DNA from: Microthrix sp041394405
GTDB taxonomy: Bacteria; Actinomycetota; Acidimicrobiia; Acidimicrobiales; Microtrichaceae
DNA length: 64,000 nucleotides
Direction of reading: 5' to 3'
NCBI GenBank assembly: GCA_041394405.1
Contig: JAWKIF010000006.1
Coordinates: 992,001 to 1,056,000, forward strand
Each line of letters begins with the position of its first letter. The stretch's first letter is position 1. The translations under genes were made by a program, and so were the position numbers. This document shows, piece by piece, positions 54,252 through 62,567 of this stretch. The notes under the pieces were generated by a model, which made no database searches, was not told where the DNA came from, and saw only the letters and a list, made by a program, of their open reading frames with translations.

Positions 54252-56381
54252 GTGGCCAAGCCGGGCAAGAAGACGTGGGTAGGACTCGGCGCGCTGGGGC
54301 TCGCCCTGTTGGTTGGGGGTGCCACCAAGGACAGCTGGGATTGGATCGTCTCGGGCGACGCCGAGACGATCGACGTGGCTGCCCCCACCATGACCGACGT
54401 CGACCCCGACACCGAGCGGCTGTTTCGCATCACCCCAGGCGGCGATTCCAGCCTCACCTACACCGCCACCGAGCTGTTGGCCGGGAAGCGCCAGGAGGCG
54501 GTCGGTTCGACCGATGTCATGGCGGGCGACATCGCCGTCAACACCGACGACCCGTCAGCCAGCCGCATCGGTGAGATCGTCGTCAACCTGGAGACCCTGG
54601 AGTCGGACTCGACCCTGCGCGACAAGCGCATCCGTCACGACTTCCTGCAATCCACCGAGCACCCCTTCGCCACGTTTCGTGCCACCGAGGTGAACGGCCT
54701 TTCGACGTCGAGCGACAGTGAGGCCGGCGAGCTGGAAATCACGGGCGATCTCACCATCCGCGACATCTCCAAGCCGGTCACGTTCACCGGCGCCGCCTCC
54801 CTGGACGGGTCCACCCTGACCGCCACGGCGGAGGGACAGGTACTCATGTCCGACTACGGCATCGGTCCGATCCATGTGGCCGGCCTGGCCCATACCGAGG
54901 ACGAGGTGGGGTTCTCCCTCGACCTTGCAGCAGCCGAGGTCGAGCCGGGCAGCGATGCCAAAGCCGACCTCGCCGTCGCCCCGACGTCGGCCACGGCCCC
55001 GGAGGGGAACTTCGCCGAGTCGGTCCAACCCATCCTGGAGCAGCGCTGCGCCACCTGCCACACCGAGGGCGAGTCGGGCTGGAACACGGTGAAGCTGGAC
55101 ACGGCGGGAGATGCGGCCGAGATCGCCGATGACATCAAGCTGGTGACGTCGGCCAGGTTCATGCCGCCGTGGCCGGCGTCGGATCTGGGCCTGACCTTCG
55201 AGCACGACTACTCCATGACCGACGACGAGATCGCCACCGTTGCCGCGTGGGCCGACGACGGGGGCGGCCTCGACGTCGACGCCGACACGAAGCTGGAGCC
55301 CGCCGAGGCTCCGTTCGAAGAGATCGAACGGGACCAGGTGATTCCCTCCCGCAAGGCGTACGTGGGCAGCCTGGACAAGCCCGACGACTATCGCTGCCAG
55401 GTGCACGAGTTCGTCGACGAGGGCGAGCCCGGCGAGTGGGTGACGGGCATCAACTTCGAGCCCGACAAGCTGGATGTCACCCACCACTCGATCATCTACA
55501 AGGTGCCCAAGGAGGGCCGCGAGGAGGTCGAGGCGCTCGAAGGTCAGGACGGCCGCCCGGGCTGGGAGTGCTTCGGGTTGTCCAACCTGAAGACCAAGGG
55601 GGTGAGGTCCATTGGCGGCTGGGCCCCCGGTCAGCAGGCCCGGGTGATGCCCGAGGGCGTCGGCCTATTCTTCGAACCGGGCGACTTCGTGGTTAACCAG
55701 ATCCACTATCACTACGACCACGAGACCCCGGCGGATCAGTCGGTGTTGGTGTTCGACACGCTCACCGACGACGAGTTGGCCGCCCGCGAGACCCCGATGA
55801 CCCACATCACCGGCAACACGTACCTGACGCCCGCCGAGGGCCCGTGCACGCCGGAGGAGGAGGGGCCGCTGTGCGATCGCGACGCCGTGCTGGCCGACAT
55901 TGCCGACAAGTACGGCGGTATTGCCCCGGCCATCCCCGACGCGCTGATCCGGGGCTGCGACGGCAAGCTGGAGGACTACAACCAGCTGGACGGCACCAAG
56001 TTCTCCTCCAGTTGCGATCTGAACGCCCGCGACTTCGGCACGCTGTACTCGGTGCTCGGCCACATGCACGAGTTCGGCGCGGCGTATCGCATGACGCTGA
56101 ACCCCGACACACCGCAGGAGAAGATCCTCTTGGACATCCCGTCGTGGAGCTTCGAGTGGCAGCTGTACTACGTACCCACCGAAGCAGTGAACATCGGGGC
56201 GGGCGACAAGATCCGTTTCGAGTGCACCTGGGACCGTCGGGTCGGGCCCATGCCCGAACCTCGCTACATCACCTGGAACGAGGGCACCGTGGACGAGATG
56301 TGTTTCTCGTCGGTGTCCGTGATCCCGCACACCGATTCGGAGGGCAACCCGAACGCGTACGCCACTGAGAGCGGCGGTTGA
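54252..56381 (+). CDS. Fusion: YceI domain + c-type heme region + PHM-type copper monooxygenase
   Basis: 709 residues with an N-terminal export or anchor helix (about 10-25). Residues 45-230 are a YceI lipocalin-like domain (TYTATELLAGK, VVNLETLES, DFLQSTEHPFATF, DLTIRDISKPVTF). Residues 255-345 have a heme motif CATCH (266-270). Residues 355-709 match the peptidylglycine / dopamine monooxygenase fold with a full set of copper ligands: His411-His412, His485, His604-x-His606 and Met683. The substrate and electron route are unknown; the attached heme could deliver electrons to copper. A SodC-like and a CopC gene follow without gaps. Confidence 0.85.
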   Translation: MAKPGKKTWVGLGALGLALLVGGATKDSWDWIVSGDAETIDVAAPTMTDVDPDTERLFRITPGGDSSLTYTATELLAGKRQEAVGSTDVMAGDIAVNTDDPSASRIGEIVVNLETLESDSTLRDKRIRHDFLQSTEHPFATFRATEVNGLSTSSDSEAGELEITGDLTIRDISKPVTFTGAASLDGSTLTATAEGQVLMSDYGIGPIHVAGLAHTEDEVGFSLDLAAAEVEPGSDAKADLAVAPTSATAPEGNFAESVQPILEQRCATCHTEGESGWNTVKLDTAGDAAEIADDIKLVTSARFMPPWPASDLGLTFEHDYSMTDDEIATVAAWADDGGGLDVDADTKLEPAEAPFEEIERDQVIPSRKAYVGSLDKPDDYRCQVHEFVDEGEPGEWVTGINFEPDKLDVTHHSIIYKVPKEGREEVEALEGQDGRPGWECFGLSNLKTKGVRSIGGWAPGQQARVMPEGVGLFFEPGDFVVNQIHYHYDHETPADQSVLVFDTLTDDELAARETPMTHITGNTYLTPAEGPCTPEEEGPLCDRDAVLADIADKYGGIAPAIPDALIRGCDGKLEDYNQLDGTKFSSSCDLNARDFGTLYSVLGHMHEFGAAYRMTLNPDTPQEKILLDIPSWSFEWQLYYVPTEAVNIGAGDKIRFECTWDRRVGPMPEPRYITWNEGTVDEMCFSSVSVIPHTDSEGNPNAYATESGG

Positions 56382-56962
56382 GCCCCCAGTCACCTCAGAC
56401 AGCCCGGTCAACCCGCCGGCGCCGCGCCTCCGCCGTGGTGCTCGCATGCGCAGCATCGCTGGGGGCGTGTGGCGATGACGGCGGGTCGGCGGCCGACACC
56501 ACCATGGATCCGTCCATGGACCACGACGCCATGTCCGTGAACATGGGGGACGCTTCGGCGACTCCGGCGGCCGAAGCGGGCGGCGAGTTGGTGAGCGGCA
56601 CCTTCGAGCTGCTCGACACCCGCCCGCCCGGGCTCGACGACGTGTCGGGTTCGGCCGATCTTGCCCGCACCGACGCGGGTACCACCGTCACGGTCCAGCT
56701 CGAGGGGCTCAGGCCGGGCGATCCCTACATCGCCCACGTTCACTTCGGGGCGTGCAGCGAGGCGCTTGGGCACTATCAGTTCGAGGTGGGGGGCGAGCAG
56801 CAGCCCCCCAACGAGGTTCATCTGGCGTTCGAGGCCGACGCCGAGGGCAGCGGGTTCATGTCCGCCGAGAACGACCGGACCGTTGGCGACGATGCGCAGT
56901 CGGTCGTGGTGCATCCCAAGGACCTGATGGACAACAAGATCGCGTGCGCCGACCTCGGCTGA
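56378..56962 (+). CDS. SodC-like (Cu/Zn superoxide dismutase fold) lipoprotein
   Basis: 194 residues from a TTG overlapping the preceding stop. Lipobox SLGAC at about residues 27-31, then a Met/His-rich stretch (MDPSMDHDAMSVNM) that could bind copper. The beta domain resembles SodC: LEGLRPGDPYIAHVHFGAC (HxH), GHYQF (third His), VVVHP and the closing KIACADLG. Loop lengths and spacing differ from true SodC, so enzyme activity is uncertain; copper binding or delivery to the neighbouring monooxygenase is an alternative. Confidence 0.75.
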   Translation: MSPQSPQTARSTRRRRASAVVLACAASLGACGDDGGSAADTTMDPSMDHDAMSVNMGDASATPAAEAGGELVSGTFELLDTRPPGLDDVSGSADLARTDAGTTVTVQLEGLRPGDPYIAHVHFGACSEALGHYQFEVGGEQQPPNEVHLAFEADAEGSGFMSAENDRTVGDDAQSVVVHPKDLMDNKIACADLG

Positions 56963-56979
56963 GCGTCCGTTCGGGCGCC

Positions 56980-57546
56980 GTGTTCCGGCCGGTCGCTCCG
57001 CGACCTGGGTGGCGTCGACGCGTGGGCGCAACCGGTGTGGTCGCCGGGTTGGCGGTGGTGCTGAGCATCCCGGTTGCCGGCGCCCATGCCACACCGCTGG
57101 GGTTCTCTCCCACTCCGGGATCCACCGTGGGTGGGCCGATCGACGCGTACGAGGTGCTGTTGGATCAGCCGGTCATCGAACTCCACAGCATGGGCCTCAG
57201 CACCGAGGCCGGCACGGAACTGTCGGGGAAGTGGAGCCAGCCGGCCCCCAACCTCATCCGCTTCACCTCCGATCGCGTCGTCGACAAGCCGGGCAACTAC
57301 ATCCTCAGCTACAGGATGACCGCCGAGGACGGCGACACCACCCGAAGCGCGTTCGTGTTCACCTTCGACCCCGATGCCGGGCCGCCGGACCCGGTCCCGG
57401 CCGAGAAGATCATGGCCACCCCACCGCCCCGGGGTCTGATGCTCGCCGGCGTGCTGTGCGCCGGTGCCGCGCTCGCCGGGGTCATCATCCTGGTGCGCCG
57501 CCGGAAGGCGGCCGAGATGGGCCTGCGGGACGGCGACGTCGAGTAG
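56980..57546 (+). CDS. CopC-like copper-binding protein, membrane-anchored
   Basis: 188 residues. A signal peptide ends AGAHA, leaving the mature His typical of CopC (HATPLGFSPTPGSTV). The beta domain has VVDKPGNYILSYRMTAEDGDTTRSAFVFTF; the usual DGH of the Cu(II) site reads DGD, so the second His ligand is missing. A C-terminal helix (about 157-176) and basic tail anchor it. The GTG at 56980 is one choice; a GTG at 56944 overlapping the SodC-like gene is equally possible. It is last in the copper-related run. Confidence 0.8.
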   Translation: MFRPVAPRPGWRRRVGATGVVAGLAVVLSIPVAGAHATPLGFSPTPGSTVGGPIDAYEVLLDQPVIELHSMGLSTEAGTELSGKWSQPAPNLIRFTSDRVVDKPGNYILSYRMTAEDGDTTRSAFVFTFDPDAGPPDPVPAEKIMATPPPRGLMLAGVLCAGAALAGVIILVRRRKAAEMGLRDGDVE

Positions 57547-57595
57547 CCGGACGCGGGGGGAGGGCGGAGCGGCCGAGCAGGGCCGAGCCGGCGGA

Positions 57596-58705
57596 TCAGG
57601 GCATGAGGCCGGCGGTGGGGAGGCCCGCCGATTCGGGCAGGCCCAACATGACGTTGGCGTTCTGGATGGCCTGACCCGAGGCACCCTTCACCAGGTTGTC
57701 GATGGCCGAGATGGCCACCAGCCACCCCGTGCGAGGGTCGACCCGTGCGGTGAGGTGGACCGTGTTGGCGCCCAGGGTGGCCTTGGTCGACGGGCTGGCT
57801 TCGGAAACCACGATGAACGGATCGTCGGCGTAGGCGTCGGCCAGCACACCGAGGGCCTCATCGGTGGTGAGCCGACCAACCGGGCGTGCGTAGCAGGTGG
57901 CCAGGATGCCGCGGTTCATGGGGGCGAGGTGGGGGGTGAGCAGCACCTCGGCGCCGGTGGCCAGCTCGATCTCGGCCGTATGGCGGTGGTCCAGCAAACC
58001 GTAGGCAGCGAAGTTCTCGTCCACGGCGCAGAAGGTGGTGTGAGCCTTGGGCGGGCGCCCGGCGCCGGACACGCCCGACGCGGCGTCCACGATGATGCCC
58101 TCGGGCGCGATCAGTCCGGCCCGAACAAAAGGCGCGAGGGCCAGCGAGGAGCCGGTGGGATAGCAGCCGGGGTTGGCGACCAGATCGGCCGTGGCGACCC
58201 GATCGCGGCACAGCTCGGTCAGGCCGAACACGGCCTCGCCGAGCAGTTCGGGCGCAGCGTGCTCCTCGCCGTACCAGCGGCGGTAGGTGGGGGCGTCGGG
58301 CAGCCTGAAGTCGGCCCCGAGATCGACCACCTTGCCGGCACGTGGCAGCAGCTCGGCCATCAGCCCCATCGACGCGCCGTGGGGCAGCCCGCAGAACACC
58401 AGCGCGACCTCGTCGGCCAACGCGGGCTCGTAAGGCACATAGCTCAGATCGGCGTACGAGGCGGCCAACGATGGGTACAGCTCGCCGACCGCCGTGCCCG
58501 CCTGGGAGGCCCCCGTGGCGAAGGCCACCTCCAGGTTGGGGTGGGCGGCCAGCAGGCGCATGAGCTCGGCGCCGGTGAACCCGGAGGCTCCGACGATGCC
58601 GACGCTGATCGAGGACCCCACCGTGCTGTACGGGCCGGCCGCCGGGTTTGGAATCGTTCCCGGTTCGGTGGGGGTGCCGGGCGCTTCCGGGCGGCTGCTG
58701 GTCAT
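57596..58705 (-). CDS. argC: N-acetyl-gamma-glutamyl-phosphate reductase
   Basis: 369 residues. It reduces N-acetylglutamyl phosphate to the semialdehyde. Motifs: VGIVGASGFTGAELMRLLAAHP for NADP, catalytic Cys in NPGCYPTGSSLAL, and TPHLAPMNRGILATCY near the C-terminus. The first 32 residues (Pro/Ser-rich) precede the enzyme. It is divergent from argB rather than leading the usual argCJBDFR order; argJ is not in the window. TACCCT lies seven bases before the ATG. Confidence 0.95.
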   Translation of the reverse strand: MTSSRPEAPGTPTEPGTIPNPAAGPYSTVGSSISVGIVGASGFTGAELMRLLAAHPNLEVAFATGASQAGTAVGELYPSLAASYADLSYVPYEPALADEVALVFCGLPHGASMGLMAELLPRAGKVVDLGADFRLPDAPTYRRWYGEEHAAPELLGEAVFGLTELCRDRVATADLVANPGCYPTGSSLALAPFVRAGLIAPEGIIVDAASGVSGAGRPPKAHTTFCAVDENFAAYGLLDHRHTAEIELATGAEVLLTPHLAPMNRGILATCYARPVGRLTTDEALGVLADAYADDPFIVVSEASPSTKATLGANTVHLTARVDPRTGWLVAISAIDNLVKGASGQAIQNANVMLGLPESAGLPTAGLMP

Positions 58706-58712
58706 GGCGTCG

Positions 58713-58718
58713 AGGGTA
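58713..58718 (-). promoter_or_regulatory. Putative -10 element of a leaderless argC promoter
   Basis: TACCCT on the minus strand, seven bases before the argC ATG at 58705; no ribosome site between. Confidence 0.5.
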
Positions 58719-58730
58719 GCAGATCTACAA

Positions 58731-58754
58731 GTTCATGCACTCCGTTGCACAGAC
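58731..58754. promoter_or_regulatory. Putative ArgR operator between argC and argB
   Basis: A 24-base imperfect palindrome, GTTCATGCAC TCCG TTGCACAGAC, with matching TGCA cores and GT/AC ends. It resembles actinobacterial ARG boxes (TTGCA/TGCAA half-sites) and lies midway between the two divergent start signals; argR is in the same operon as argB. Confidence 0.5.
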
Positions 58755-58773
58755 TCCTGGTGGTCGATAGGGT
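58745..58773 (+). promoter_or_regulatory. argB promoter (TTGCAC - 17 - TAGGGT), leaderless
   Basis: A -35-like TTGCAC (58745-58750) and -10-like TAGGGT (58768-58773) are 17 bases apart; the ATG at 58780 is six bases after the hexamer with no ribosome site. The -35 overlaps the putative ArgR operator, which would allow repression by promoter occlusion. Confidence 0.55.
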
Positions 58774-58779
58774 CTCCCA

Positions 58780-59691
58780 ATGACCGAGCCGGCGACTGAA
58801 CACCCACCGGGCACCGATGACGACGCCACGCACGACGCGCTGGGGGGATTCCGCCGCGACGTCGACGTCCTGCTGCAGGCGCTGCCGTACATCCAACAGT
58901 TCCGGGGCGCCACGGTGGTGGTCAAGTTCGGCGGCAACGCCATGGTGGACGACACCCTGGCGTCCGAGTTCGCCCGCGACATCGTGCTGATGCACCAGGT
59001 GGGGTTGCGTCCGGTGGTGGTGCACGGCGGCGGCCCCCAGATCGGGGCGTGGCTCGACCGCCTGGGCCTGAGCTCCAGCTTCGTGGACGGTCGTCGGGTG
59101 ACCGACGCCGACACGCTGGAGGTGGCGTCGATGGTGCTGGTCGGCAAGGTGAACCACGGCCTGGTGGCCGCCATCAACGCCCACCACCCGGTGGCCGTGG
59201 GCCTCTCGGGGTCGGCGGCGCAGCTCTTGGAGATCACCCCGGCCGCCGCCGAGCTGGGCTTCGTCGGCCAGGTCACCAGCGTCCGGCCCGAGCTGATCCG
59301 GCGGCTGCTCGACGAGGATCTGGTGCCCGTCATCTCGACCATCGGCACCGCCGCAGGCCAGAGCTACAACGTGAACGCCGACGACGTGGCTGCCGCGGTG
59401 GCCGAATCCCTCGGCGCCGAGAAGCTGATCTTCCTGACGGACGTGCTCGGCGTGATGACCGACCAGGCCGACCCCGACACGCTGATCGCCACGCTGACTG
59501 CGGGTCGTGCCAGGGCCCTCATCGGCGACGGAACCATCGGGGGCGGCATGGTGCCCAAGATCGAGGGATGCCTGCGCGCCCTGGACGCCGGTGTGGGCAG
59601 CGTGCACCTGGTGGATGGCCGCCAGCCGCACGTGCTGTTGCTGGAGCTGCTGACCGACGCCGGGGTGGGCACCATGCTGACCCGAACCTGA
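58780..59691 (+). CDS. argB: Acetylglutamate kinase
   Basis: 303 residues. It phosphorylates N-acetylglutamate. Motifs: VVVKFGGNAMVD, VVVHGGGPQIG, VALVGKVNHGLVA-like segment, AVGLSGSAAQLLE, and YNVNADDVAAAVAESLGAEKLIFLTDVLGV with the catalytic Asp and Lys. The N-terminal helix that mediates arginine feedback inhibition in hexameric forms (YIQQFRGATVVVKFGG) is present, so allosteric control by arginine is plausible. A large hairpin follows before argD. Confidence 0.96.
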   Translation: MTEPATEHPPGTDDDATHDALGGFRRDVDVLLQALPYIQQFRGATVVVKFGGNAMVDDTLASEFARDIVLMHQVGLRPVVVHGGGPQIGAWLDRLGLSSSFVDGRRVTDADTLEVASMVLVGKVNHGLVAAINAHHPVAVGLSGSAAQLLEITPAAAELGFVGQVTSVRPELIRRLLDEDLVPVISTIGTAAGQSYNVNADDVAAAVAESLGAEKLIFLTDVLGVMTDQADPDTLIATLTAGRARALIGDGTIGGGMVPKIEGCLRALDAGVGSVHLVDGRQPHVLLLELLTDAGVGTMLTRT

Positions 59692-59699
59692 GACCCGAG

Positions 59700-59746
59700 A
59701 GGTGTGGAGGTGTGCCCGCCAAATTCGTGGGCACAGCTCCACACCT
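59700..59746 (+). repeat. Large hairpin between argB and argD
   Basis: Arms of 18 bases (59700-59717 and 59729-59746) pair with a single mismatch: AGGTGTGGAG.TGTGCCC with GGGCACA.CTCCACACCT, around an 11-base loop (GCCAAATTCGT). No U-tract. It could be a terminator, an mRNA stabiliser or a REP-like element. Confidence 0.65.
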
Positions 59747-59798
59747 GTCATCCCACTCCCGCCCCGAACGAACCTCCCGACCATCGCTGGAGCAGACG

Positions 59799-61019
59799 AT
59801 GCAGACCGCACACAACCCCGACCCACACTCATCGGCCATGGGAGCCCAGGGAGGGCTCGAGCGCTGCCCGCTCATGCCCACCTATGCCGCACCGACGATC
59901 CAGTTCGTCGAGGGTCAGGGTTGCTGGCTGACCGACCGTGACGGGCGCCGCTACCTGGACCTGCTCTCCGGCCTGGCCGTCACGTCGCTGGGCCACGCAC
60001 ATCCGGCGGTGGCCGAGGCGGTGGCCGCCCAGGCCCAGCGGCTGGTGCATACCTCCAACCTCTTTGCCACCGAACATGCGGCGCCGGTTGCCCAGACCCT
60101 CGACCGGCTCCTGGGCGGCGGCGGCCAGGTGTTCTTTGCCAACAGCGGCGCGGAGGCCAACGAGTGTGCCATGAAGCTGGCCCGCAAGTGGGGCGGGCGT
60201 GGCCGCCACGTCATCGTCAGCGCGTACGGCTCGTTCCACGGGCGCACCATGGCCACGCTGGCGGCCACCGGCCAGCCGGCCAAGCACGAGCCGTTTGCGC
60301 CCATGCCCGACGGCTACCGGCATGCGGCGTGGGGCGACCTGGAACACCTCCGGGGGGCGATCGACGACACCGTGGCCGCCGTGATCATCGAGCCCATCCA
60401 GGGGGAGGGCGGTGTTCATCCCGCCGAGCGCGAGTACCTGGCCGGCATCCGGCAACTCTGCGATGAGCGAAACCTGCTGATGGTTCTCGACGAGGTTCAG
60501 ACGGGGCTGGGTCGCACGGGCAGGTGGTTCGGCTTCCAGCACAGCGAGATCGCTCCCGACGTCGTGACCATGGCCAAGGCGCTGGGCAACGGTGTGCCCA
60601 TCTCTGCGTGCTGGGCCCGGGCCGATGTGGCCGCAGCGTTTCAGCCGGGCGACCATGCCACCACGTTCGGGGGGAATCCGCTGTGCACCGCGGCGGCACG
60701 CGCCACGCTGGAGGTGATGGAGGACGAGGACGTCCCGGCGAGGGCCCAACGCGCCGGGGCGCTCCTGCGGGGCAGCCTGGAGGAGCTACCGGGAGTGGCG
60801 TCGGTGCGGGGTGCCGGCCTGCTGCTGGCCGCCGAGTTGGAGGGGTTGGACGCCCGCGAGGTGGCCGCCGACCTGCTGGCGGCCGGTGTGATCGTCAACG
60901 CCGTCACGCCCTCGGCCCTGCGGCTAGCACCATCCCTCCTCATCACCGACGACGAAATCGCCGAGGCCACCCAGCGCATCGGCGCGGTCGTGGACGCCCA
61001 CCGGGCCGGAGGAGACTGA
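59799..61019 (+). CDS. argD: Acetylornithine aminotransferase
   Basis: 406 residues from an ATG with GGAG seven bases upstream; ATGs at 59838 and 59874 are alternatives. PLP enzyme that transaminates N-acetylglutamate semialdehyde. Motifs: FFANSGAEANECAMKLARKWG, GSFHGRTMATLAATGQ, VIIEPIQGEGGV, VLDEVQTGLGRTG and the Lys-containing TMAKALGNGVPI. C-terminus complete. It overlaps argF by one base. Confidence 0.95.
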   Translation: MQTAHNPDPHSSAMGAQGGLERCPLMPTYAAPTIQFVEGQGCWLTDRDGRRYLDLLSGLAVTSLGHAHPAVAEAVAAQAQRLVHTSNLFATEHAAPVAQTLDRLLGGGGQVFFANSGAEANECAMKLARKWGGRGRHVIVSAYGSFHGRTMATLAATGQPAKHEPFAPMPDGYRHAAWGDLEHLRGAIDDTVAAVIIEPIQGEGGVHPAEREYLAGIRQLCDERNLLMVLDEVQTGLGRTGRWFGFQHSEIAPDVVTMAKALGNGVPISACWARADVAAAFQPGDHATTFGGNPLCTAAARATLEVMEDEDVPARAQRAGALLRGSLEELPGVASVRGAGLLLAAELEGLDAREVAADLLAAGVIVNAVTPSALRLAPSLLITDDEIAEATQRIGAVVDAHRAGGD

Positions 61020-62008
61020 TGAGTTCCGAGCCACCACAGAGCGCACCCCCGCCGGTGCGGCACTTCCTGTCGCTGGAGGACTTCTCGGCCGCCGAGCTGA
61101 CCCAGATCCTTGCCGCCGGGGCCCACCCCTCGCCGCCGCGCTCGCTGCTGGCGGGCCGGGGCGCCGGGCTGATCTTCGAGAAGCCCTCGGCCCGCACCCG
61201 CAACTCCACCGAGATGGCGGTGGTCCAACTGGGCGGTCACCCGGTGACCATCCGGCCGGACGAGATCGGCCTGGGAGAACGGGAGGCCATCAGCGATGTG
61301 GCCCGGGTGCTGTCGCGCTACTTCGCCGTCCTCGGCGCCAGGACCTTCGCCCATTCCACCGTCGCCGAGCTGGCGCGGTGGGCCGACGTTCCGGTCATCA
61401 ACCTGCTGACCGATGACGGCCATCCCATCCAGATCCTGGCCGACCTCCTCACGCTGCACGCTGAGTTCGGCGAGTTGGAGGGCTTGGAGCTTGCCTGGGT
61501 GGGCGATGCCAACAACGTCGCCCGATCGCTCGTCGAGGGGTCGGCCCTGGCCGGCTACTCGGTGCGCATGTGTGGACCTGAGGGGTACCGCTTCGACGAC
61601 GCCGAGCTGGCCCGGTTCGATCGGCTGGGTGCATCGCTCGTGGTGGCCGACGACCCCTTCGAAGCCGTCTCCGGCGCGCACGGGGTGTACACCGACACGT
61701 GGACCTCGATGGGCCAGGAGGACGAGGCGCATCGTCGCCGGGTGGCGTTTTCGGGCTATCAGGTCACCGAGGAACTGCTGGCGGCATCACGCGCCGACGC
61801 CATCTTGTTGCACTGCCTGCCCGCCCACCGCGGGGAAGAGGTGACCGACGCCGCTCTGGATGGCCCCCGCAGCCGGGTGTTCGACCAGGCCGAGAACCGT
61901 ATGCATGCCGCTCGGGGCCTCATCTGGTGGCTGGTGGATCGGGCCGACACCGCCCGCAACGGGGACGGCACCCCACCGTCGTCGGGACCGGAGGCGGGCC
62001 ATGGGTGA
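61019..62008 (+). CDS. argF: Ornithine carbamoyltransferase
   Basis: 329 residues; GGAGG precedes the ATG (TGATG overlap with argD). It makes citrulline. Carbamoyl phosphate motif FEKPSARTRNSTEMAVVQLGGHP (the usual STRTR is SARTR), VINLLTDDGHPIQILAD, and the ornithine-specific DTWTSMGQE and HCLPAHRGEEV. A 12-residue polar N-terminus and a low-complexity C-terminus (RNGDGTPPSSGP) flank the enzyme. The end overlaps argR. Confidence 0.95.
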   Translation: MSSEPPQSAPPPVRHFLSLEDFSAAELTQILAAGAHPSPPRSLLAGRGAGLIFEKPSARTRNSTEMAVVQLGGHPVTIRPDEIGLGEREAISDVARVLSRYFAVLGARTFAHSTVAELARWADVPVINLLTDDGHPIQILADLLTLHAEFGELEGLELAWVGDANNVARSLVEGSALAGYSVRMCGPEGYRFDDAELARFDRLGASLVVADDPFEAVSGAHGVYTDTWTSMGQEDEAHRRRVAFSGYQVTEELLAASRADAILLHCLPAHRGEEVTDAALDGPRSRVFDQAENRMHAARGLIWWLVDRADTARNGDGTPPSSGPEAGHG

Positions 62009-62567
62009 GCCGAGCACCCGCCAGCTGTCCAAGCATCAGCGCCAGCACCGCATTGCGGCGCTGCTGGGCGATGCGCGGGTCACCAGCCAGGGCCAGCTGG
62101 CCGAGCTGCTGGCAGCCGAGGGGATCGACGTGAACCCCTCCACGGTCAGCCGCGACCTGGACGAGCTGGGTGCGGTCAAGGTGCGCATCGCGGGCGGGGA
62201 GGCGGCCTACGTCATTCCCGAACTGCCCCGCGATCAGCTGGCGCCGGCGGATCACCTCCGTCGGGTGCTGGGGGAGTGGGTGGTCGAGGTGGCCCGCAGC
62301 GGTCACCTGGTGGTGCTGTCGACCCCACCCGGCTGTGCCCACGTGGTGGGCTCGGCGGTCGACCGCTCGGGGCTCGCCGGCATCCTGGGCACGGTGGCCG
62401 GGGACGACACGCTGCTGGTCATCGCCGCCGAGGATCCGGGAGGCGCGCAGGTGGCCGAGGACCTGGCCGAACTGGCCGGGTTGACCGGCGACGGCCGGCG
62501 CAGCGGCCCCATGGCGGGCCCCGTGGGATTTGTGGCCCCGGCCCAACGACCCTCGAGTTCGCCATGA
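62001..62567 (+). CDS. argR: Arginine repressor
   Basis: 188 residues, longer than the usual 150-170 by a C-terminal tail. The N-terminal winged helix (QHRIAALLGDARVTSQGQLAELLAAEGIDVNPSTVSRDLDELGAVKV) binds ARG boxes, and the C-terminal domain (GTVAGDDTLLVIA) binds arginine and forms the hexamer. It starts inside the argF end. The likely target closest by is the palindrome between argC and argB. Confidence 0.94.
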   Translation: MGEPSTRQLSKHQRQHRIAALLGDARVTSQGQLAELLAAEGIDVNPSTVSRDLDELGAVKVRIAGGEAAYVIPELPRDQLAPADHLRRVLGEWVVEVARSGHLVVLSTPPGCAHVVGSAVDRSGLAGILGTVAGDDTLLVIAAEDPGGAQVAEDLAELAGLTGDGRRSGPMAGPVGFVAPAQRPSSSP

